A stretch of DNA of 64,000 bases from Burkholderiales bacterium (GTDB lineage: Bacteria > Pseudomonadota > Gammaproteobacteria > Burkholderiales > Burkholderiaceae_C). The notes under the pieces are model-generated. The model was not told where the DNA came from. It ran no database searches and saw only the letters and a list, made by a program, of their open reading frames with translations. This document shows, in pieces, positions 1 through 7,697 of this stretch; position 1 is the first letter of the stretch, and each line of letters begins with the position of its first letter. Both the position numbers and the translations under genes were made by a program. The stretch spans positions 1-64,000 of the forward strand of contig CANGHK010000005.1 in NCBI GenBank assembly GCA_947453625.1, given 5' to 3'.

Positions 1-1128
1 AACTGCTCGGCCACCGCGGCGCGGGCGATCGCCGACCATTTCCGGCGCGACGCGCTGGCCGCCTACCCCAATGTCGACGGCGTGGTGGCGCTGACCCACG
101 GCATGGGCTGCGCCACCGCCAGCGACGGCGAGGAATTGCAGGTGCTGCGCCGCACGCTGGGCGGTTATGCGCGCCACGCCAATTTCGCCGCCGTGCTGGT
201 GGTCGGGCTGGGTTGCGAGACCAACCAGATCGCCGGTTTGATGGCGCAGGAGGGGCTGCAGGCCGGGCCCAAACTGGTCGCCTTCAACATCCAGGACAGC
301 GGCGGCACCGCGCGCACCGTGGCCCGCGGCGTGGCCGAGATCCTGCGCCTGCTGCCCGAGGCCAACCGTGTCACGCGCCAGCCGGTGCCGGTCAGCCAAC
401 TGGTCGTCGGCCTGCAGTGCGGCGGCTCGGACGGCTACTCGGGTATCAGCGCCAATCCCGCGCTGGGCGCGGCGGTCGACCGGCTGGTGCGCCATGGCGG
501 CACGGCGGTCCTGAGCGAGACGCCCGAGATCTATGGCGGCGAGCACCTGCTGACACGGCGTGCCGCCAGCCCGGAAGTGGCCGACAAGTTGATGGCCCGC
601 ATCCGCTGGTGGGAAGCCTATACCGCGCGCAATGGCATGACGATGGACAACAACCCCTCGGCTGGCAACAAGGCCGGCGGGCTGACGACGATCCTGGAGA
701 AATCCCTGGGCGCGATCGCCAAGAGCGGCACCACCAACCTGGTCGATGTCTATGAATTCGCGCAGGCCATCCGCGCGCGCGGCTTCGTCTACATGGATTC
801 ACCGGGCTACGACCCGGTCTCCGCCACCGGCCAGGTGGCCGCCGGCGCCAACCTGATCTGCTTCACCACCGGTCGCGGTTCGGCCTATGGCTGTGCGCCC
901 GCGCCGTCGCTCAAGCTGTCCACCAACACCGCGCTGTGGCAGCGCCAGCAGGACGACATGGACATCAACTGCGGCGGCATCGTCGACGGCACCGAGAGCG
1001 TGGACGAGGCCGGCGAGCGCATCTTTGCCCTGATGCTGGAGACCGCGTCGGGGCTGGCCACCCGCAGCGAGATCCATGGCTACGGCCAGAACGAGTTCGT
1101 GCCCTGGCAACTCGGCGCGGTGATGTGA
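1..1128 (+). CDS. UxaA-family sugar-acid dehydratase, 5' end cut by window
   Basis: The reading frame is open from the first base and ends in TGA at 1126-1128, so about 375 C-terminal residues are present and the true start lies outside. The fragment opens with NCSATAARAIADHF, followed by THGMGCATASDGEE and GLGCETNQI, then DNNPSAGNKAGGL (about residue 217) and MDINCGG (about 320). This is the pattern of the catalytic domain of the altronate/galactarate dehydratase (UxaA/GarD) family, whose members use iron to remove water from an aldonic or aldaric acid, giving a 2-keto-3-deoxy acid. The N-terminal SAF domain of long family members, if present, is missing. The exact substrate cannot be told from the fragment. 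The threonate and hexonate operons about 18 kb away make a sugar-acid role plausible. The next gene is convergent, with a gap of only 21 bases. Confidence 0.88.
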   Translation, partial: NCSATAARAIADHFRRDALAAYPNVDGVVALTHGMGCATASDGEELQVLRRTLGGYARHANFAAVLVVGLGCETNQIAGLMAQEGLQAGPKLVAFNIQDSGGTARTVARGVAEILRLLPEANRVTRQPVPVSQLVVGLQCGGSDGYSGISANPALGAAVDRLVRHGGTAVLSETPEIYGGEHLLTRRAASPEVADKLMARIRWWEAYTARNGMTMDNNPSAGNKAGGLTTILEKSLGAIAKSGTTNLVDVYEFAQAIRARGFVYMDSPGYDPVSATGQVAAGANLICFTTGRGSAYGCAPAPSLKLSTNTALWQRQQDDMDINCGGIVDGTESVDEAGERIFALMLETASGLATRSEIHGYGQNEFVPWQLGAVM

Positions 1129-1149
1129 GCGGCGTGGCGCCGCGGGCGC

Positions 1150-1524
1150 TCAGGCCGCGTGGGTGACGTAGATGTCGGTGTCGGGCAGCAGGCCGCGCAG
1201 GGTTTCGAAAGCGGCTTCCGCCAGCGCCTGACCTCCGCAGTGCCTGCCCACGGCCAGTTGCAGCGTCACCTCGCCCGGCAGCACCTGCAGCGACCGCACC
1301 AGACCCGCTGTTGACAGGCCAGCGTCAGCGGCAAAGCCCAGCCGGGGCGCGAGTGCGGCCATCAAGCGCGCCAACTCATCGCTGCGCCCGGACAGTTGCG
1401 GCGGCTCGCCGGACAGGTCAGTCATGGTCCGGCATTGCGGGCCGCTGGGGCTGGGCACACAGGCAGTACAACCCAGGTGCGGTGCGTCGCTCCGGATCGC
1501 GATGGTCTTGAGGTCGGGGCGCAT
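1150..1524 (-). CDS. small protein with CxxC motif, distantly MIP18/DUF59-like
   Basis: A 124-residue frame starts with ATG at 1524 and lies about 13 bases downstream of the predicted start point of a very good promoter, which favours this start. An internal ATG at 1425 would give 91 residues. Neither has a clear Shine-Dalgarno site. The first part holds a Cys cluster (CTACVPSPSGPQC, about residues 19-31). The C-terminal 70 residues alternate strand and helix (LVRSLQVLPGEVTLQLAV, then a helix ending LLPDTDIYVTHAA), which recalls the MIP18/DUF59 fold of iron-sulfur assembly factors. That similarity is weak and is an inference. If the N-terminal Cys cluster is real, it could bind a metal. Function unknown. 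Confidence 0.6.
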   Translation of the reverse strand: MRPDLKTIAIRSDAPHLGCTACVPSPSGPQCRTMTDLSGEPPQLSGRSDELARLMAALAPRLGFAADAGLSTAGLVRSLQVLPGEVTLQLAVGRHCGGQALAEAAFETLRGLLPDTDIYVTHAA

Positions 1525-1543
1525 GCGGTGGATGATGCGCTTT

Positions 1544-1576
1544 TTTATCAGTTACAAATTGATTTTTGTCAAAAAT
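1544..1576 (-). promoter_or_regulatory. strong sigma-70-like promoter with a 15-bp palindromic operator candidate
   Basis: Read on the minus strand there is a perfect TTGACA (1572-1567), a 17-base spacer and GATAAA (1549-1544), pointing at the gene that starts at 1524. The -35 box sits inside a perfect 15-bp palindrome, ATTTTTGTCAAAAAT (1562-1576). The patch is strikingly AT-rich against its surroundings. A palindrome centred on the -35 box is where a repressor would act, but no candidate regulator gene is adjacent. Confidence 0.65.
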
Positions 1577-1628
1577 TCGCCAAGCGTCACGGCTCGGCCC
1601 AGCGGCGTGACGGTGCGCTGGCCCGGCG

Positions 1629-2363
1629 TCAGGCGATGCCGAGCCGGCTGGCGAGCGCGCCCAGGTCGGGCGCGACGATGTCGAACGGCGTCGTGCCCAC
1701 CGCTTCCATCCAGCCGCCCGGGCCATGCTCGTCGGGCCGGGGGATGTAGGCGGTGCGCAGCCCGGCCTGGTGGGCAGCGGCCAGGTCCGAGGGGTGGGCG
1801 GCCACCAGCATCACCTGCCCTGGCGCCAGGCCGAGCAGGCGGGCTGCAGCCCGGTAGACCTCGAGGTCGGGCTTGTAGCGGCCTATCAGTTCGGCCGAGA
1901 GCACGCAGTCCCAGGGCAGGCCGGCGTGCTTGCTCAGGTTGACCAGCAGCGCCATGTTGCCGTTGGACAGCGTGGTGGTGGTGAAGCTGCGGCGCAAACG
2001 GGTCAGTCCAGCGACGCTGTCGGGCCAGGGCGCGAGCCGGTGCCAGGCCCGGTTGAGTTGCTGGCGCTCGGCCTCGGGCAGCGCCGCCAGTCCGAAGCGC
2101 GGCAGCAGCCCGTCGAGGATCTGGCGGTGCAGGCCGTCGATGTTCGTCCAGGGCAGTTCGCCGCTCGCCACGCGGGCCATCGCAGGCCGGTAGCCGGCGC
2201 GCCAGGCATCCGCCAGCGCCGGCCAGTCCGGCAAGGTCGCCCAGTCCGCGCCCAGCCGCTGCTGCAAGGCCAGGCCCTCCCGGATGATCGAGCCCCGCCA
2301 GTCGACGACGGTGCCGAAGATGTCGAAGGCGAGGGCGCGGATGTCGGTGGGCAGGGCAGTCAT
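1629..2363 (-). CDS. haloacid dehalogenase type II (HAD superfamily)
   Basis: A 244-residue enzyme of the L-2-haloacid dehalogenase branch of HAD hydrolases. The ATG at 2363 puts the first motif at the usual place: AFDIFGTVVDWR with nucleophile Asp14. Motif II is TLSNGN (Ser133), motif III Lys164 in RYKPDLEVY, and motif IV VAAHPSDLAAA (Asp193). Type II members attack C2 of 2-haloacids through an Asp ester, and many genomic members act on unknown substrates. Longer readings from upstream ATGs add an unlikely Arg-rich leader. It is divergent from an ACAD10/11-like dehydrogenase. Human ACAD10 fuses a HAD domain to this kind of dehydrogenase, so a shared pathway is possible but unproven. Confidence 0.85.
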   Translation of the reverse strand: MTALPTDIRALAFDIFGTVVDWRGSIIREGLALQQRLGADWATLPDWPALADAWRAGYRPAMARVASGELPWTNIDGLHRQILDGLLPRFGLAALPEAERQQLNRAWHRLAPWPDSVAGLTRLRRSFTTTTLSNGNMALLVNLSKHAGLPWDCVLSAELIGRYKPDLEVYRAAARLLGLAPGQVMLVAAHPSDLAAAHQAGLRTAYIPRPDEHGPGGWMEAVGTTPFDIVAPDLGALASRLGIA

Positions 2364-2524
2364 GAAGGCGGCGCGAGTGAAGGTGCCGGCCATCATGCCG
2401 CAGCGCCAGGAGGCCGGCCTGCCGCCCGCTTGGCTTGACCTGGCGCAAGCCCAGCCCAACGGCCGCGGGGGCCGTCGCTGACGCGACAAAACCCGCTGCC
2501 GCGGGCGCCGAACAATCCGCGGCC

Positions 2525-3784
2525 ATGGACTTCGCCGATTCGCCGCTCTCTCTGGCCCTGCAGTCGCGGCTGCAGCAATTCATGGCCGATCTGGTGCTGC
2601 CCTCGATGGCCGAGTGGCACCGCTGGTCGGATGCCGGCGCCTACCCGCTGGACCTGATCGACCCGCTCAAGGCGCAGGCGCAGGCGCTGGGGCTGTGGAA
2701 CCTGTTCCTGCCCAGCCTGCGCGACGACCAGCCCGGCACCCGCCTGAGCAATCTCGACTACGCGCCGCTGGCCGAGATCATGGGCCGGGTGCCCTGGGCG
2801 GCCGAGGTCTTCAACTGCAACGCGCCCGACAGCGGAACGATGGAGTTGCTGCAGATCGCCGCCAACTCGGCTCAGCGCGAGCGCTGGTTGAACCCGCTGC
2901 TTCGCGGCGAGATCCGCTCCTGCTTCGCGATGAGCGAGCCCGACACGGCCTCGTCCGACCCGACCCAGTTGCAGACCAGCATCACGCGCGACGGCGGCGA
3001 CTGGGTGATCAACGGCCGCAAGTGGTTCATCACCGGCGCGGCCCACCCGCTGTGCCGGCTGGCGGTGGTGATGGGGGTGAGCGAAGGCGACGATGCCACC
3101 GAGCATGGCCGGCACTCGATGGTGCTGGTGCCCATGGACACGCCGGGGCTGACGGTCGAGCGCAACATCCCGGTGATGGACCATGCCTCGCTCGACGGCC
3201 ATTGCGAGCTGGTGTTGCGCAACGTCCGGGTGCCGGCCGACCACTTGCTGGGCGAGCCGGGCGCGGGCTTCGCGCTGGCCCAGGCGCGGCTCGGCCCGGG
3301 CCGGGTGCACCACGCGATGCGCAGCATAGGCCAGTGCGAGCTGGCGCTGGAGTTGATGTGCGAGCGCGCGCTGGAGCGCCGCGCCTTCGGCGGCCGGGTG
3401 GCCGATTTCGCCAATGTCGGCGACTGGGTGGCCGAGAGCCGGGTCGAGATCGACCAGGCCAGGCTGCTGGTGCTGCGCGCGGCCTGGAAGCTCGACACCC
3501 TGGGTTCGGCCTCGGCGCGCACCGACGTGGCGGCAATCAAGCTGGTCAGCTCGCGGCTGCAGACAAGGGTGCTGGACCGGGCGATGCAGGTCTTCGGCGC
3601 GATGAGCTTGTCGCCTGATACGCCGCTGGCCCGGCTCTGGGCCTGGGGCCGGGCGCTGCGCTTTCTGGACGGGCCCGACGAGGTGCATCTGCGCACGGTG
3701 GCACGGGCCGAGTTCAAGCGCAGCAAGAGCCGGCGCGGTGCCAACGCGGCGCACCTGCGGCGCTGGATGCCGGTGGCCGACTGA
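2525..3784 (+). CDS. ACAD10/11-like acyl-CoA dehydrogenase, first of three
   Basis: A 419-residue flavoprotein starting at MDFADSPLSLAL. This start was chosen because the two paralogues in this window (11432 and 16979) begin at the same point, MDFQPSP and MAFEPSP. The family signature is present: [36 protein letters not shown] and AMSEPDTASSDPTQL. The C-terminal half has QARLGPGRVHHAMR and DGPDEVH. FAD-dependent alpha,beta-oxidation of an acyl-CoA is expected. This copy is the most diverged: the usual QIHGGGGTS-type loop reads QVFGAMSLS, so its substrate or activity may differ. ACAD10/11 relatives process phosphorylated 4-hydroxyacyl-CoAs together with an APH-type kinase, and no such kinase is visible here. 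Confidence 0.88.
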   Translation: MDFADSPLSLALQSRLQQFMADLVLPSMAEWHRWSDAGAYPLDLIDPLKAQAQALGLWNLFLPSLRDDQPGTRLSNLDYAPLAEIMGRVPWAAEVFNCNAPDSGTMELLQIAANSAQRERWLNPLLRGEIRSCFAMSEPDTASSDPTQLQTSITRDGGDWVINGRKWFITGAAHPLCRLAVVMGVSEGDDATEHGRHSMVLVPMDTPGLTVERNIPVMDHASLDGHCELVLRNVRVPADHLLGEPGAGFALAQARLGPGRVHHAMRSIGQCELALELMCERALERRAFGGRVADFANVGDWVAESRVEIDQARLLVLRAAWKLDTLGSASARTDVAAIKLVSSRLQTRVLDRAMQVFGAMSLSPDTPLARLWAWGRALRFLDGPDEVHLRTVARAEFKRSKSRRGANAAHLRRWMPVAD

Positions 3785-3872
3785 CCCGCCTGACACCGGC
3801 CCGGACGCCGGCGCGCCGGCCGGGCAAGCTGCTGCCGGGTCGGCAAGGCCTGACCGCGCGGCGCGGGTCCGG

Positions 3873-3906
3873 GCTATGCTTGGGTTGAGAACAACACCCA
3901 AGGAGA
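3873..3906 (+). promoter_or_regulatory. leader of the methionine synthase gene: TATGCT -10 and hairpin touching the SD
   Basis: TATGCT (3875-3880) looks like a -10 box. The stretch 3873-3889 matches 13 of 17 bases with the region upstream of ahcY (54069-54085, minus strand). Immediately after it, CTTGGGT (3879-3885) pairs perfectly with ACCCAAG (3896-3902), a 7-bp stem with a 10-base loop. The 3' arm runs into the Shine-Dalgarno AGGAGA (3901-3906). Folding could limit ribosome access. This is read from sequence only. Confidence 0.45.
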
Positions 3907-3913
3907 AAAGACG

Positions 3914-4939
3914 ATGTTCGACACCGCGATCGCTGGCAGCCTGCCCAAACCCGCCTGGCTGGCCGAGACCGAGAAGCTCTGGCCGAAATGGAAGTCGGAA
4001 GGCGCCGAACTGGCCCAGGCCAAGCTCGATGCCACGCTGCTGTGGATCAAGGCCCAGGAGGACGCCGGGCTGGACGTGATCGGCGACGGCGAGATGTCGC
4101 GCCAGCACTTCGTCCACGGCTTCCTGGAGCAGGTCGAGGGCATTGACTTCGAGCACAAGGTCGAGATGGGCATCCGCAATGACCGCTACAAGGCGATGGT
4201 GCCGCAGGTGGTGGCCGCGCTCAGGCTCAAGGGCCGGGTGCACGCGGCGGAAGCGCGCTTCCTGCGCGCCCACACCACGCGCAAGATCAAGTTCACGCTG
4301 CCGGGCCCGATGACCATCGTCGACACCGTCGCCGACAAGTTCTACGGCGACCGGGTGGCGCTGGCCTTCGCCTTTGCTGAGCTCTTGAACCAGGAGGCGC
4401 TGGCGCTGCAGGCCGATGGCGTCGACATCGTGCAGTTCGACGAGCCGGCCTTCAACGTCTACATGGCCGACGCGGCCGACTGGGGCGTCAAGGCGCTGGA
4501 GCGCGCCGCGCAGGGCCTGACCTGCACCACCGCCGTCCACATCTGCTACGGCTACGGCATCAAGGCCAATGTCGACTGGAAGAACACGCTGGGCGCCGAG
4601 TGGCGGCAGTACGAACTGGTGCTGCCGGCGCTGGCCGCCAGCTGCATAGACCAGGTCAGCCTGGAGAGCATCCACTCGCATGTGCCGGCCGAGTTGATGG
4701 CACTGCTCGAGGGCAAGGACGTGATGGTCGGCGTGATCGACGTCGCCAGCGACCAGATCGAGACGGCCGAGGAAGTGGCCGACACGATAGGCCGGGCGCT
4801 GCAGTTCGTGCCGCGCGACCGGCTGATCCCCTGCACCAACTGCGGCCTGGCGCCGATGTCGCGCGCGGTGGCCGAGGCCAAGCTGGCGGCGCTGGCCGCC
4901 GGTGCGGCGCTGGCGCGCCAGCGCTACGGCGCGGGCTGA
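3914..4939 (+). CDS. cobalamin-independent methionine synthase, core-MetE (MesD-like)
   Basis: A 341-residue protein with SD AGGAGA seven bases before ATG. It corresponds to the catalytic barrel of MetE without the long N-terminal half. Zinc and homocysteine ligands can be placed at His209 and Cys211 (HICYGYG), Glu251, and Cys307/Cys310 (CTNCGLAP). FDEPAFNVYM (175-184) and FTLPGPMTIVDT (127-138) are family landmarks. Core-MetE enzymes of the MesD group, which this resembles from end to end, make methionine from homocysteine and need the partner MesX (DUF1852). No MesX gene is in the window. With metF, ahcY and metK it completes most of the methyl cycle. Confidence 0.85.
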   Translation: MFDTAIAGSLPKPAWLAETEKLWPKWKSEGAELAQAKLDATLLWIKAQEDAGLDVIGDGEMSRQHFVHGFLEQVEGIDFEHKVEMGIRNDRYKAMVPQVVAALRLKGRVHAAEARFLRAHTTRKIKFTLPGPMTIVDTVADKFYGDRVALAFAFAELLNQEALALQADGVDIVQFDEPAFNVYMADAADWGVKALERAAQGLTCTTAVHICYGYGIKANVDWKNTLGAEWRQYELVLPALAASCIDQVSLESIHSHVPAELMALLEGKDVMVGVIDVASDQIETAEEVADTIGRALQFVPRDRLIPCTNCGLAPMSRAVAEAKLAALAAGAALARQRYGAG

Positions 4940-4985
4940 GCGCCCGCGCGTTCAGGCCACCGGGTGGCGCGCTGACGCGCCGCCC

Positions 4986-6251
4986 TCAGCGCGCCCGCAC
5001 CGGGATCTGGTTGAACGGCAGGCCGCGGTCGGCGCGCAGGTCGCCGGGCAGGCCGAGCACCCGCTCGGCGATGATGTTGCGCAGGATCTCGTCGGTGCCG
5101 CCCTCGATGCGGGTGGCCGGCGAGCGCAGCAGCATGGCCTGGAAGCGGGCCGACGCGCTGGCCTGGCCCTCGTCGACCAGCACCCCGGACGCACCCTGCA
5201 GGTCGAGCGCGAAGGCGGCGATCTCCTGCAGCGTCTGGCCCGCCACCAGCTTGCCTATCGAGTTCTCGGGCCCGGGCGTCTGGCCCTTGGACAGCGCCGA
5301 GATGCTGCGGTAGGCGGTGTACTTCAGGCCGCTGGTGCGCACCGCCCAGGTCGCGAGCTTGGAGCGCACCGCCGCATCGTCGATCGCCAGCCCGTTGCCG
5401 GTGTCGAAGCTGCGGCAGAAGTCCAGCATTTCCGGAAACCCGGTGGGCATGCCGGCGCCTATCGACATGCGCTCGTTCATCAGCGTGGTCAGCGACACCC
5501 GCCAGCCCTGGCCGACCGCGCCCAGGCGCTGGTGGTCGGGCACCCGCACATCGGTGAAGTAGACCTCGTTGAAGCCGGACTGGCCGTTGACCTGCTTGAT
5601 CGGCCGGATCTCTATGCCCGGGCTCTTCATGTCGAGGAAGAACATCGTCAGGCCGTCGTGCTTGGCCGCCGTCGGGTCGGTGCGCACCAGCACCATGCCG
5701 TGGTCGGAATACTGCGCACCGCTGGTCCAGATCTTCTGGCCGTTGATGACCCAGTCGCCGCCCGATTCACTCGAATCGCCGGCCACCCGCTCGGCGCGGG
5801 TGCGCAGTCCGGCCAGGTCCGAGCCCGCCGCCGGCTCGGAGAACAGCTGGCACCAGATCTCCTCGCCCGAGGCCAGCGGCGGCAGGTAGCGCTGCTTGTG
5901 CGGCTCATGCGCATAGGCCATCAGCGTGGGCGCGATCATGCCCTGGCCGATCAGGAAGACGCCGGCCAGCTTGGCGTAAGCGCCTTCTTCCTGCTGCCAG
6001 ATCACGCGCTCTATCGGGCTGGCGCCGCGGCCGCCGAACTCGACCGGCCAGTGCAGGCAGGCCCAGCCGCCCAGGCTCTTGGTTTTCTGCCAGGCCTTGG
6101 AGGCGGCGATCACGTCGCCGCTGCGCAGCGGGGGTTGGCCGTAGCCGGCGAGTTCGAGTTCGGCGCGGTGTTCGGTGGGGGCGTGGGCCTGGATCCAGGC
6201 GCGCACCTCGGCGCGGAAGGCGGCTTCTTGGGGGGTGTCGTCGAAGTTCAT
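4986..6251 (-). CDS. acyl-CoA dehydrogenase, large-type partner of a FadE pair
   Basis: A 421-residue acyl-CoA dehydrogenase. QLFSEPAAGSDLAGLRT is the flavin-binding strand, WVINGQKIWTSGAQ the mid-domain, and RIEGGTDEILRNIIAERVLG the C-terminal tail. In members with catalytic activity the base is a Glu or Asp of the C-terminal domain. Its gene is the downstream partner of another acyl-CoA dehydrogenase gene 49 bases away on the same strand. Such unequal pairs form heteromeric FadE enzymes in steroid side-chain and dicarboxylate degradation, so a heteromer is likely here. ATG is preceded by CAGGAC. It lies convergent to the methionine synthase gene. Confidence 0.88.
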   Translation of the reverse strand: MNFDDTPQEAAFRAEVRAWIQAHAPTEHRAELELAGYGQPPLRSGDVIAASKAWQKTKSLGGWACLHWPVEFGGRGASPIERVIWQQEEGAYAKLAGVFLIGQGMIAPTLMAYAHEPHKQRYLPPLASGEEIWCQLFSEPAAGSDLAGLRTRAERVAGDSSESGGDWVINGQKIWTSGAQYSDHGMVLVRTDPTAAKHDGLTMFFLDMKSPGIEIRPIKQVNGQSGFNEVYFTDVRVPDHQRLGAVGQGWRVSLTTLMNERMSIGAGMPTGFPEMLDFCRSFDTGNGLAIDDAAVRSKLATWAVRTSGLKYTAYRSISALSKGQTPGPENSIGKLVAGQTLQEIAAFALDLQGASGVLVDEGQASASARFQAMLLRSPATRIEGGTDEILRNIIAERVLGLPGDLRADRGLPFNQIPVRAR

Positions 6252-6300
6252 GGGGGCTGTCCTGCAGGGCTTGCGGTCTGAATTGGGGCGGGGCGGGGCT

Positions 6301-7425
6301 TCAGGCGGCGCGGCGTGCGCTCAACCGGGCCACCAGCAGGTCTTCCCAGCGGCTCAGGCTGCCCAGCGTCAGCGCCAGCAGATTGGCGCGGCGGTAATGC
6401 AGGTGGCAGTCGAACTCCCAGGTGAAACCCATGCCGCCATGCACCTGGATGTTGTTGCGCGCGCAGTGCTGATAGGCCTGGGTGGCGCTGACGCGGGCGG
6501 TGGCGGCGGCCTCGGGCAGCTCGCGCGACCCGGTCGACAGGGCCCAGGCGCCGTAATAGGCGTTCGAGCGAGCCAGCGTGGCCGACACATACATGTCGGC
6601 CAGCATGTGCTTGATGGCCTGCAGCGAGCCTATCGGCCGGCCGAAGGCAAAGCGCTCCTGGGCGTAGGCGCAGGCCGCCTCTAGCGCGCGGTCGGCGCCG
6701 CCCAGTTGCTCGAAGGCGATCAGCACCGCGGCGCGGTCGAACACCTCGGCCAGCAGGGCCCAGCCCGCGCCCGCCGCGCCCAGCGGCTCGGCCTCGGCGT
6801 GCGAGAAGACGATGCGCGCCTGGCTGCGCGTCGGGTCTATGCTGGGCACGGTCTCGCGCTGGACGCCCGCGCCCCGCAGGTCGACCAGGTAGAGCGAGAT
6901 CGCCTGCGCCGCGTCGCCTTCACCGCGCGCCGCGACCACCGCGAAGTCGGCGATGTCGCCGTCGGCCACCGGCAGCTTGCAGCCGCTGAGGCTGCCGCGC
7001 GCGGCTGTGGTGGTGATGGCGCCGGGTGTGGCCTGGCCGGCGCGCTCGGTCAGCGCCAGCGTGCCTATCGCCTCGCCGCTGGCCAGCGCCGGCAGCCAGC
7101 GCTGTTTCTGCGCCTCCGAGCCCGCCAGCAGCAGCAGTTCGGCGGCGATCGCGATCGACGACGAGAACGGCACCGGCGCGACGGCGCGGCCGAGTTCCTC
7201 GGCAATCACGCACAGCTCGAGGTAACCCGCGCCGAGTCCGCCGTAGGCCTCGGGGATGGCCGCGCCCAGGTAGCCCTGCGCGGCCAGCCCGCGCCACAGC
7301 TTGGCGTCATGCGACTGGGGGCCGTCCAGCACCGCGCGCACGGCGCCGCGGTCGCAGTGGTCGGTCAGGTAGCGGCGCGCCTGGTCTTTCAGCTGCAACT
7401 GGTCCGGGGAGAAGTCGAAGTCCAT
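6301..7425 (-). CDS. acyl-CoA dehydrogenase, small-type partner of a FadE pair
   Basis: A 374-residue acyl-CoA dehydrogenase: FDFSPDQLQLKDQARRYL at the start, GYLGAAIPEAYGGLG in the N-terminal helical domain, ALTERAG at the flavin site, and QVHGGMGFTWEFDCHLHYRR near the C-terminus. The mid-domain is shortened and the flavin-site motif is less standard than in its neighbour, as in the less active subunit of heteromeric FadE enzymes. SD AAAGGA lies upstream of the ATG. It is the first gene of a two-gene operon with 4986-6251 and is divergent from the carboxylase operon, sharing a 272-base control region in which no convincing promoter could be read. Confidence 0.87.
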   Translation of the reverse strand: MDFDFSPDQLQLKDQARRYLTDHCDRGAVRAVLDGPQSHDAKLWRGLAAQGYLGAAIPEAYGGLGAGYLELCVIAEELGRAVAPVPFSSSIAIAAELLLLAGSEAQKQRWLPALASGEAIGTLALTERAGQATPGAITTTAARGSLSGCKLPVADGDIADFAVVAARGEGDAAQAISLYLVDLRGAGVQRETVPSIDPTRSQARIVFSHAEAEPLGAAGAGWALLAEVFDRAAVLIAFEQLGGADRALEAACAYAQERFAFGRPIGSLQAIKHMLADMYVSATLARSNAYYGAWALSTGSRELPEAAATARVSATQAYQHCARNNIQVHGGMGFTWEFDCHLHYRRANLLALTLGSLSRWEDLLVARLSARRAA

Positions 7426-7697
7426 GGTGTCCTTTGGGCCGGAGGCGCGTTGGCGCGGTCCGGCAGGGGAGTGGGAATGGGGGAGGGGGAACTGACGCCG
7501 GCGGTGACTGCCAGGAATCCCGCCTTGCGGCCTGGGCGCGGTTCACCACCTTGCGGACCATCTTGTCGCAGCGCGCGCCCGCCGGCCATCGTCGAAACTG
7601 ACGAATATGGCGTGTAGGGCCCGCATGCCCAGTTGTCGCAAGACACCGCGCCTGTCGCTGTCTAGGCTGTGGCCAACTCTTGAGCGCAGACCCTCCC

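Noticed and set aside
2393-4681. 762-residue minus-strand open frame opposite the first dehydrogenase and the methionine synthase
   Set aside because: Antisense to two conserved proteins; its length is explained by the third-position GC bias.
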